From Fimbriimonadales bacterium (GTDB taxonomy: Bacteria; Armatimonadota; Fimbriimonadia; Fimbriimonadales; ATM1), in NCBI GenBank assembly GCA_025922995.1, contig JAICGT010000086.1:1-5891 (forward strand): a stretch of 5,891 nucleotides of DNA. Reading direction: 5' to 3'. The notes below the pieces were generated by a model. It saw only the letters and a program-made list of their open reading frames with translations. It searched no databases and was not told where the DNA came from. The position numbers and the translations under genes are program-made. Of this stretch, positions 1 through 5,891 are shown piece after piece; the stretch's first letter is position 1; the number at the start of each line of letters is the position of its first letter.

Positions 1-2
1 AC

Positions 3-1349
3 GTCTCGTTTAGTCGGTATCGGTGGAGTCGAGTTTGCGTAGGCGCGCTCTTCTTCATGGTCCTCAAGGGAGTGATCGTCTCGATGGTCGGCGGCTGCGA
101 CTTCAATCGAAGTCAAATGAACGTCATCACGCAGGGCAGAAGGCAGCCGGGATCCGCGTTCAAGCCGTTCGTTTACTCGACCGCGCTCGACCTCGGCGTC
201 ATCACGCCCAGATCGGCCATTTCGAACGCACCGTTTATCCTTCGAGACAACCGCGGCAGAGTTGTGTGGCAGCCCAAGGGTGGCGGCAGAGGCGGAACCG
301 TCAGCGTGAAAAGCGCGATTTCGAGGTCTATCAACGTCCCCGCCGTCCACGTGGGCGCGGACACAGGCATCGAAAACGTCGTTCGCTTCGGTCACGACGT
401 ATTCGGGTTCAGGTCGGAGCTGCCGGCAGTGCCGTCGCTGGCACTGGGCTCAGCCGACGTCGCGCCGATCGAGATGGCGCAAGCCTACAGCGTTTTCGCC
501 ACGCGCGGCAACCGCGTAAAGCCGTACGGAATTCGGAAAATCATAGGCCCGGACGGCAATGTGCGCATCGAAAACAAGCCGCGCTACTTCCCCGACGTCC
601 TCAGCAAGAACACCGCAGAATTTATGCACGAGTGCCTTCGGGCAGTCGTCACATCGGGTACCGGAACCGCAGCCAGCGGCGTCGCGGGCGCTGCCGGTAA
701 GACGGGAACAACCAACAGTTATAAGGATGCATGGTTCTGCGGATACACCGACAAACTGGTCAGCATCGCCTGGGTCGCGAATGCAACGTACGACCCAGAC
801 CGTAACCCGGCTTGGGTCTACGGCACGATGAACTCGATTATGGGTGGACAGGTTTCCGCTCGGATGTGGGCCAATGCCGTCAAGCCGGTGCAAGCGCACC
901 TCGAGAAATACAACGTCAGAATTCAGACAATGAACTCGGACGTCGGAGGCGAAACCGACGCCAGTGAACTCCTCGCGGTGCGCGTTTGCGCCGAAAGCGG
1001 AGAGCGTGCCATTCGAGCCTGCCCTGAGACGGAAATGCGAGAGATGTCCAAGGACGACGCTCGCAGCCTCGTTCGCTGCACTTTCCACGGAGAGCCCCCG
1101 GTTCGCCCTGACCCCGATCCTGAAGGCGAGCCTGAACCACCCGAAGAGCCGCCTACCGACATCACACCGACCGTAGCCGATAATCGGCCGCCGAGACCCG
1201 CCAATACCGCACCTCGTGTCGAAACGTCGCGTGTCGAGATCTGTGTCGACACCGGGCTGAAGGCGACCCAGTACTGCAGGCTAAAAAGAAACGTCACCTA
1301 CCGCATGGGAGAAGAGCCGACCGACTACTGTCAGGTTCACCGTCCGTAA
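3..1349 (+). CDS. Class A penicillin-binding protein, transpeptidase part (5'-truncated by the window)
   Basis: C-terminal part of a bifunctional class A PBP (PBP1A-like), which polymerises glycan strands and cross-links peptides at the outer face of the inner membrane. The glycosyltransferase domain and membrane anchor lie upstream of the window. The frame is open to the left edge. The ATG at 57 falls inside the conserved domain and is not a real start. Counting from that Met, I see the family block VGGCDFNRSQ (11-20), the SxxK motif SAFK with nucleophile Ser33 inside RQPGSAFKPF, the SxN motif SIN (91-93), and KTGTT (215-219). After the catalytic domain come a Cys/His module (311-344), a linker rich in Pro, Glu and Asp (about 345-389), and a second Cys/His module (396-428). 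The stop TAA shares its last base with the next gene's ATG. The family is certain. The reading before about position 75 is doubtful: the expected D-P-x-T-G turn before VIVSMVGG reads VLKG here. Confidence 0.93.
   Translation, partial: VSFSRYRWSRVCVGALFFMVLKGVIVSMVGGCDFNRSQMNVITQGRRQPGSAFKPFVYSTALDLGVITPRSAISNAPFILRDNRGRVVWQPKGGGRGGTVSVKSAISRSINVPAVHVGADTGIENVVRFGHDVFGFRSELPAVPSLALGSADVAPIEMAQAYSVFATRGNRVKPYGIRKIIGPDGNVRIENKPRYFPDVLSKNTAEFMHECLRAVVTSGTGTAASGVAGAAGKTGTTNSYKDAWFCGYTDKLVSIAWVANATYDPDRNPAWVYGTMNSIMGGQVSARMWANAVKPVQAHLEKYNVRIQTMNSDVGGETDASELLAVRVCAESGERAIRACPETEMREMSKDDARSLVRCTFHGEPPVRPDPDPEGEPEPPEEPPTDITPTVADNRPPRPANTAPRVETSRVEICVDTGLKATQYCRLKRNVTYRMGEEPTDYCQVHRP
987..1340 (+). 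repeat. Tandem Cys/His module at the C-terminus of the class A PBP
   Basis: Two diverged copies of one protein motif flank a Pro/Glu-rich linker. Copy 1 covers 987-1088 and reads C-x10-C-x18-C-x2-H. Copy 2 covers 1242-1340 and reads C-x10-C-x17-C-x2-H. Both begin with a C-x2-(S/T)-G-x2-A pattern (CAESGERA and CVDTGLKA). Copy 2, with its PTDYCQVH ending, resembles a short tail known from some class A PBPs. Copy 1 has lost the Pro-Thr and ends RCTFH. The spacing suits disulphides or metal binding in the periplasm; which one cannot be told from sequence. The duplication is seen directly, the role is inferred. Confidence 0.75.
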
Positions 1350-3184
1350 TGCCCGAACGAGACCCTCAGAAGAATCGACTGCCGGCGCAAGCGTTCATCT
1401 TGCCCATCCTCGTAGCACTCGGTCTGCTCATCGTCCTGTTTCGGCTGTGGTATCTCCAGATGGTTCGAGGCGACGCTCTCAGCGAGCAAGCGCTGCAGGG
1501 TAGGACCGTTAGCATCGCGGTCTCCCCGCCGCGAGGCATCATCGTCGACCGAAAGGGAAACCCGATTGCCGGCGTCAAGCCCGCTCTGGCCCTGATGGTC
1601 GTGCCGGGTGAAATAGATGGCGACGAAGAAGCGATTGCGCGACTCGTGAAGATTTGCCGGCTCGACCGTGCGGAACTCGGGGCGGACATCGCCGAAAACA
1701 TGTTCCGGCGGTTTTTGCCTTTCGTCGCCAAACTCGGCATCACGCCCGAGCAGGCGATCGCAATCGAAGAGAAGAGAGCCTTCTTGCCGGGCGTTTTTGT
1801 TCGGCCCGAGTCGATTCGGCAGTACCCGAGCGGAACGGCCGCCGCGCACGTCGTCGGTTACGTCGGCGTCGTTTCTCCAAAGGATGTCGAGCGACTCACC
1901 GCGGACGGCCGGCGGACCCGACAGGGCTTGCCGAATTTCGTCGGCAAGGTAGGAGTCGAGCGTGTGTACGACCAAACGCTTATGGGGCTCTCCGGCAGAG
2001 ACTGGGTCGAGATCGACACGCGCGGCAGAGCGATGCGGGACAGCATCTCGGATCCGCCCACGCCCGGCTCCGGCCTCGCACTCACCATCGACATGGACCT
2101 ACAGCGCGTCGCGGAAACCTTGCTAAACGGCAGGAAAGGCGCGGTCGTTGCAATCGATCCGAACAATGGTGAAGTCCTGTGCTTGGCAAGCGGTCCAACG
2201 TTCGATCCTAACGTCTTCGCACAGCGCGCGCCTCGCTCGACTATAAAAAGGCTGCTCACCGACCCGGGCCTACCCCTGCTCGACCGCGCCGTGGCGAGCG
2301 CGTACGCGCCGGGCTCGACGTTCAAAGTCGCGACTCTCCTCGCGGCTGTACGAACCGGACTGCTGACGACTGCGACGCACTACACCTGCACCGGCTCGAT
2401 GAGAGTCGGCGGAAGGACGTTCCGATGCCTCGGCAGACACGGCACGATCTCCTATCACACGGCGATGCAAAAGTCGTGCAACATTTTCTTTGCCAAGCTC
2501 GGCCAAGCGGTGGATCGAGCAGGCATGGCAGAAACCGCGCTTCTTCTGGGCCTCGGGCAAGAAACCGGGGTAGACCTTCTTTCCGAGAGCTCCGGCACAC
2601 TGCCGACACAGGACTGGCTCGACAAGCGGAGCCTGAAGTGGTATCCCGGCGACACGGTCAATATGGCGGTCGGGCAGGGCTACTTGGGCTGCACGCCGCT
2701 GCAGATGGCGGGCTACATCGGCATGGTCGCTTCACGAGGCACGCGCTACACGCCGCACTTAATCAAAGCGGTCAACCCACCCGGCGCAAACGCCTCGCCG
2801 CAAATTGCGAAACCTGAAATCGCCGAGAGGATGGAGATCCAAGCTGAGTGGTGGGACCGACTCCACAGCGCGCTGATCGCCGTGGTCTCCGGAGGCACCG
2901 CCAAAGCCGCACAGATTCCTGGGATCACCGTCGCCGGCAAAACTGGTAGTTCCGAACATACGAGGGGAAGCCGAACACACGGCTGGTTCGTAGGCTTCGC
3001 ACCGGCAGAAAACCCACGGATCGCCATCGCAGTCGTCCTCGAAGCCGGCGGCCACGGAGGCGCGGTCGCCGTTCCGGTCGCTCGCCAAATCATGGAGCGC
3101 TACTTGAGAACGCCGGCTTCCTCTACTGCATCGAGGCGCGCCCTCACAGCGTCGGCTTCCTCCGACTTGCCCTCGGAACGGTAA
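1349..3184 (+). CDS. mrdA: Class B penicillin-binding protein 2 (peptidoglycan D,D-transpeptidase, elongation type)
   Basis: Complete 611-residue monofunctional transpeptidase that cross-links new peptidoglycan, normally with a SEDS glycosyltransferase (RodA) in the elongasome. No rodA is visible here. Domains: short cytoplasmic N-terminus, one membrane helix (about 14-36), the class B motif RGIIVDRKGNPIA (62-74), a pedestal region (about 75-240) with GVERVYDQTLMGLSG (202-216), then the transpeptidase domain. Catalytic motifs are STFK (Ser323, Lys326), SCN (376-378) and KTGS (531-534). The stretch WYPGDTVNMAVGQG (431-444) is also typical. Cys347, Cys360, His364 and Cys377 form a probable metal site of the PBP2 type and favour PBP2 over FtsI. 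The start ATG overlaps the preceding TAA by one base and has no strong Shine-Dalgarno sequence, so coupled translation is likely. The last 25 or so residues are Ser/Ala/Arg-rich and lie antisense to the ligase gene; family homology seems to end near residue 587. Confidence 0.94.
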   Translation: MPERDPQKNRLPAQAFILPILVALGLLIVLFRLWYLQMVRGDALSEQALQGRTVSIAVSPPRGIIVDRKGNPIAGVKPALALMVVPGEIDGDEEAIARLVKICRLDRAELGADIAENMFRRFLPFVAKLGITPEQAIAIEEKRAFLPGVFVRPESIRQYPSGTAAAHVVGYVGVVSPKDVERLTADGRRTRQGLPNFVGKVGVERVYDQTLMGLSGRDWVEIDTRGRAMRDSISDPPTPGSGLALTIDMDLQRVAETLLNGRKGAVVAIDPNNGEVLCLASGPTFDPNVFAQRAPRSTIKRLLTDPGLPLLDRAVASAYAPGSTFKVATLLAAVRTGLLTTATHYTCTGSMRVGGRTFRCLGRHGTISYHTAMQKSCNIFFAKLGQAVDRAGMAETALLLGLGQETGVDLLSESSGTLPTQDWLDKRSLKWYPGDTVNMAVGQGYLGCTPLQMAGYIGMVASRGTRYTPHLIKAVNPPGANASPQIAKPEIAERMEIQAEWWDRLHSALIAVVSGGTAKAAQIPGITVAGKTGSSEHTRGSRTHGWFVGFAPAENPRIAIAVVLEAGGHGGAVAVPVARQIMERYLRTPASSTASRRALTASASSDLPSER

Positions 3185-5343
3185 ATCCGTTCTAATTCCT
3201 CACCGATATCGAACAGCAGCTCTTGCTTTTGCCGAGCGAGCTCAATGCTCTCGCCGACCATGGGCATTTGCTCCAGGGCCTGTCGATATGCTCGGTATTC
3301 TTCGACCGTTAGGTTGAGCTCGTCGGCGATTTTCTGCTCGGAAACACCGGCGCCGAGTTCCCGTTTCACCTCGGCGATGGCAGCATAGCCCGTAACGTTC
3401 GCGAGTTCCGGAGCAGTGCGCTCGGCGTACGCAGCCAACATTTCGAAAAGCCCCTGCAACAACGCCGCCCGTTCCGGGGTCGACGTCGCCCGTCCGATCA
3501 GCCAACGACGAGCGTTGATCGTGTCCGTCGACACTAACCACGGCAGGGCGTTAGGCACCGACTTGAGTCGATCCTCCGCCTCGATGGCGTCCCTCGCTGC
3601 AATCTCGGCCTCGTCGTACATCGCGAGGTCATACAACAGCTCGAATTTCTGCGCCCTCCAATAGGGGTCGTTTGGCTCTGCCGCAATCGCGGCGTCCATG
3701 GCCGAGATTGCGGCTTCGGTGTTGCCGAGTTTCCCCTCCGCGCCGGCCAAAATCGAGTAGGTAGAGGCGTCGGGGTTGCGCGTCGCCGAAGTCTGGGCAA
3801 GCGTCCGCGCGGTCGGCCAGTCGTTCATCGCTGAAGCAAGCTTCGCCAACTGAAATGTCGGCTGAGGATCGGCAGGGGCGACCTTGTTTGCGAACTGAAG
3901 CAACCGCTGTGCCTCGCCGGGGCGCTCGTTCATCACCGCGACCGCGCGACCCACCGCGTTGTCCGCAACCGCGGCGGCAACAAAAGTGTAGCCGGCGCCA
4001 ATCGCAAGCAACGAGGCAACCGCCGCGCGCAGGGCAGTCGGCACCCGCTCCGGCACGAGGCCGTCGACGGATAGGTTCAATCCGATGCCCAGCAGGGCAA
4101 ACAGCGCCATCCGAATGCCGAAAAACGAAAGGTTGGACTCGACCAAGCCGTTCGCCCCTATAGCAAGGACAGCGGCGACAATCGAATACCGCAGCGCCGC
4201 CCTCTCCGGGGGTTCGCTCGGGTGTCGCCTCAAAACCGTCACGAGCCACAGCACGATCAGCCCGACCGCGATCACAAGCCCGACAACCCCGATCTCTGCC
4301 GCGATCTGCAGATAAGTTTGATGGGCCAACTCGCTGCCGAGGGTCGTACCCTGTTTGCGTATCGTCAGGCTGTACGAACCCACTCCATGGCCCAAAATCG
4401 GTTTCGATGCGACCACGTTCGCGCTGTCTTTCCACAGTTGTGATCGGAATCCGACGGATTGCTCGGCGGCTCCACCTTCCCCGAGGCGACCGGCAACGGA
4501 CGAAGTGCCTGCTGTCCACGCGCCCAGCCCAAACAGAACGATGAGGCCGGCGCCGGCAATCAATCCCACAACGATCCCCTTCCACCAGCCTCGCGGCATT
4601 CCCCGCTTAACGAGCCCGAGAGTCACGAACGCAAGAATTCCCACGGCAGCCGAAATGATTCCGCCTTTCGATCCGGTGAACCACAGCGCGCACAAAATTG
4701 ACCCCATCCCGAATCCCAGCAGAAGCTTCTCGAGACGCTCTTCCGCTCCGACGAACAGCCCCATCCCGATCGGCAAACCCACGATCAATATCCCCGCAAG
4801 CGCATTGGGGTTATGCCACCCGGCAAAAACTCGCCAGTTGCCCGCAACCGGGCTCTGGTACGCAAACTCGGCAAACCCGATGACCCCGAGCGCGGCAATG
4901 CCCGCAAACAGCGCGTATGCCGCAATGCGCGGGCCTTTGGTTCTGCCGAGAAGGAAACAGCACCCCATCATCGCGGCGAACGCAGCGACCCAACGGGCGA
5001 AATCGACGATCGCCGCATAGCGCGTGGGGCTCGCCGGCACCCCGATCGCGATCCAGAAAAACAGCGTCGACAGCATGAGCCAAACGCCCATCGAAGGAAT
5101 CTGAAGCACGCCGCGCTTGAACGCCGCAATCGCCACGGCCAAAACTATCGGTAGCGCGATAATCAGATGCCCGATCGCGGCCTCGGACCTTCCGATGAGC
5201 GCTCGGTAAAGCAAACTCTGCTCCTCGAGCGGCGCCGTCACGCTGAGCCTCAACTGCCCGCCGAACAGCGCGATGAGGAACAATCCGACGACGAACAGCC
5301 ACGCAGCGCCGCCGAGGTTTTTTGGTGTCGTTTGAGCGCTCAT
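3100..5343 (-). CDS. O-antigen ligase/polymerase-family (Wzy_C) membrane protein with C-terminal TPR domain
   Basis: A 747-residue polytopic inner-membrane protein of the WaaL/Wzy/PglL superfamily, which transfers or polymerises undecaprenyl-linked glycans on the outer side of the membrane. I read about 12-13 hydrophobic helices between residues 13 and 460. Family signatures are W-HNPNALAG (176-184), TGSKGG (223-228), and the large outer loop with GFRSQLW (Arg300), P-ILGHGVGSY (315-324) and AHQTYLQIAAEIG (His341). Arg300 and His341 match residues essential in WaaL. Residues 476-590 look like three to four TPR units, followed by a charged helical tail (about 600-747). The ATG is the first possible start: an in-frame TAA lies 33 bases upstream with no start codon between, and no Shine-Dalgarno sequence is apparent. 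It sits 37 bases after the glycosyltransferase stop, so the two are probably co-transcribed. Ligase, polymerase and protein O-glycosylation roles cannot be separated from sequence alone. Confidence 0.88.
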   Translation of the reverse strand: MSAQTTPKNLGGAAWLFVVGLFLIALFGGQLRLSVTAPLEEQSLLYRALIGRSEAAIGHLIIALPIVLAVAIAAFKRGVLQIPSMGVWLMLSTLFFWIAIGVPASPTRYAAIVDFARWVAAFAAMMGCCFLLGRTKGPRIAAYALFAGIAALGVIGFAEFAYQSPVAGNWRVFAGWHNPNALAGILIVGLPIGMGLFVGAEERLEKLLLGFGMGSILCALWFTGSKGGIISAAVGILAFVTLGLVKRGMPRGWWKGIVVGLIAGAGLIVLFGLGAWTAGTSSVAGRLGEGGAAEQSVGFRSQLWKDSANVVASKPILGHGVGSYSLTIRKQGTTLGSELAHQTYLQIAAEIGVVGLVIAVGLIVLWLVTVLRRHPSEPPERAALRYSIVAAVLAIGANGLVESNLSFFGIRMALFALLGIGLNLSVDGLVPERVPTALRAAVASLLAIGAGYTFVAAAVADNAVGRAVAVMNERPGEAQRLLQFANKVAPADPQPTFQLAKLASAMNDWPTARTLAQTSATRNPDASTYSILAGAEGKLGNTEAAISAMDAAIAAEPNDPYWRAQKFELLYDLAMYDEAEIAARDAIEAEDRLKSVPNALPWLVSTDTINARRWLIGRATSTPERAALLQGLFEMLAAYAERTAPELANVTGYAAIAEVKRELGAGVSEQKIADELNLTVEEYRAYRQALEQMPMVGESIELARQKQELLFDIGEELERIYRSEGKSEEADAVRARLDAVEEAGVLK
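3176..3192 (+). other. Small perfect inverted repeat around the PBP2 stop codon
   Basis: GAACGG and CCGTTC form a 6-bp stem around the loop TAAAT, and the loop contains the PBP2 stop codon TAA. A G-U pair could extend the stem by one. No T-run follows, so this is not a standard intrinsic terminator. It also lies inside the coding sequence of the opposing ligase gene, where codon constraint may explain it. It could mark or protect the mRNA 3' end, or be chance. Confidence 0.25.
3574..3918 (-). other. TPR-repeat region of the ligase-family protein
   Basis: Residues 476-590 carry repeated pairs of amphipathic helices with TPR-like spacing. Examples are a unit around EAQRLLQFANKVAPADP, one around GNTEAAISAMDAAIAAEPND, and one around YDEAEIAARDAIEAED. 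The A-x3-P or E-P-N-D helix ends are typical of TPR units. TPRs normally bind peptides or partner proteins. By topology after the last membrane helix they probably lie outside the cytoplasm, but the helix count is not certain enough to fix the side. Confidence 0.7.
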
Positions 5344-5380
5344 GGCATAAGTTACGACGCTATCGGGACACCGTTAGACG

Positions 5381-5891
5381 CTAACCGCGCTTCAGCTCGT
5401 CGAGCTTGTTCTTGACAATAAACAGCGACTGCCGCGCTAGCAAAAGAGCCCAGGACCCAAAAACCGCGAACGGTCGCAGCGGCGGCGACACCTTAGATAA
5501 ATAATGCTTCTTATAAAACAGCAGCATGCTGTAATGAAATTGATTGATCATCCGGTTCGGCGCCTTATCGGTGCTGCTGCCGATTTTATGCGTTACCACC
5601 GCATCCGGCAAATAAACCACGCGCTTGCCCGCTCCATGCGCGCGATAGCATAAATCCACGTCTTCTAAAAACATGAAAAACCGCTCGTCGAAGCCCCCGA
5701 TTTGATCGAACAATTCACGTGTAAATGCGAAAGCCGCACCGCTCACCCAATCGACGTCGCGGGGCTCGTCGTGTGCCCAATCGGTCATCAAATAGTCGCG
5801 CGTATATTTGTTTTTCGGGAAGAGTTTTCCCAGCGGCGTGTTTCGAAAAAGCGCTGCCATCGGCGTAGGAAATCGCCGCGCACTGTATTGC
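5381..5891 (-). CDS. Family 2 glycosyltransferase, rhamnosyltransferase-like (N-terminus beyond the window)
   Basis: C-terminal part of a GT-A-fold glycosyltransferase of family 2, close in pattern to WbbL-type rhamnosyltransferases that add sugars to lipid-linked surface glycans at the cytoplasmic face of the membrane. The ATG at 5858-5860 is internal: the frame stays open to the right edge, and the ten extra residues QYSARRFPTP match the family. Counting from that Met, DVDWVSGAAF (35-44) is followed by IGGFDERFFMFLEDVDLCYR (54-73), the acceptor-side Glu-Asp motif, and VVYLPDAVVTHKIGSST (81-97). A hydrophobic C-terminal segment (about 130-149) may attach it to the membrane. The nucleotide-sugar-binding N-terminal half is missing from view, so donor specificity cannot be judged. 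G+C is about 51% by hand count, lower than its neighbours. Confidence 0.9.
   Translation of the reverse strand, partial: QYSARRFPTPMAALFRNTPLGKLFPKNKYTRDYLMTDWAHDEPRDVDWVSGAAFAFTRELFDQIGGFDERFFMFLEDVDLCYRAHGAGKRVVYLPDAVVTHKIGSSTDKAPNRMINQFHYSMLLFYKKHYLSKVSPPLRPFAVFGSWALLLARQSLFIVKNKLDELKRG

Noticed and set aside
23..700. 225-codon +2-frame reading over the class A PBP
   Set aside because: Very Arg-rich after about residue 20, so a shadow. Only its first part, around G-P-Q-G-S at 59-73, may reflect the true frame before an indel.
450..1088. 212-codon open frame antisense to the class A PBP
   Set aside because: It lies wholly opposite conserved transpeptidase sequence and shows no recognisable motif.
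1337..1975. 212-codon open frame antisense to the start of PBP2
   Set aside because: Charged, low-information translation opposite the well-conserved PBP2 N-terminal and pedestal regions.
3629..4585. Long 318-codon open frame on the - strand
   Set aside because: It is a different-frame reading of the ligase gene; its translation is Arg/Gly/Cys-rich with no family motif, typical of a shadow frame in G+C-rich DNA.
4355..5020. 221-codon open frame on the + strand, antisense to the ligase
   Set aside because: Pro/Ser/Thr/Arg-rich translation without domain motifs; the opposite strand encodes clear membrane helices and Wzy_C motifs.
5344..5380. Gap between glycosyltransferase and ligase as a promoter site
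   Set aside because: Only 37 bases, with no convincing -35/-10 pair and no hairpin; co-transcription is simpler.

Overview
The window is a stretch of bacterial chromosome of moderately high G+C, gene-dense throughout, with no RNA gene, mobile element, CRISPR array or long non-coding gap that I can see. It holds two gene pairs facing each other: a peptidoglycan-synthesis pair on the + strand (left half) and a surface-polysaccharide pair on the - strand (right half). Both outer genes run off the window.

Left half (+): the 3' part of a class A (bifunctional) penicillin-binding protein, with its transpeptidase domain and an unusual C-terminal tail carrying two copies of a Cys/His module. It overlaps by one base (TAATG) a complete class B PBP of the PBP2/MrdA type. 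The pair would supply cross-linking, plus strand polymerisation by the missing N-terminal part of the first protein, for wall growth at the outer face of the cytoplasmic membrane.

Right half (-): the C-terminal part of a family 2 glycosyltransferase (rhamnosyltransferase-like) enters from the right edge. After a 37-base gap it is followed by a complete 747-residue O-antigen ligase/polymerase-family membrane protein fused to a TPR and helical C-terminal domain. The glycosyltransferase would build a lipid-linked glycan on the cytoplasmic side, and the ligase-family protein would polymerise or transfer it outside.

The two operons converge and their 3' ends overlap by 85 bases, leaving no space for an ordinary intergenic terminator. 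The glycosyltransferase is clearly less G+C-rich (about 51% by hand count) than the rest, as is common for exchanged polysaccharide genes.

Organism: the sequence alone does not settle it. The Cys/His tail on a class A PBP, the ligase-TPR fusion and weak or absent Shine-Dalgarno sequences would fit a deep-branching group such as Armatimonadota, but this is a low-confidence guess. I found no wholly new system. The points most worth a second look are the duplicated PBP tail module, a probable CCHC metal site in PBP2, the convergent overlap, and a probable frame error at the left edge.
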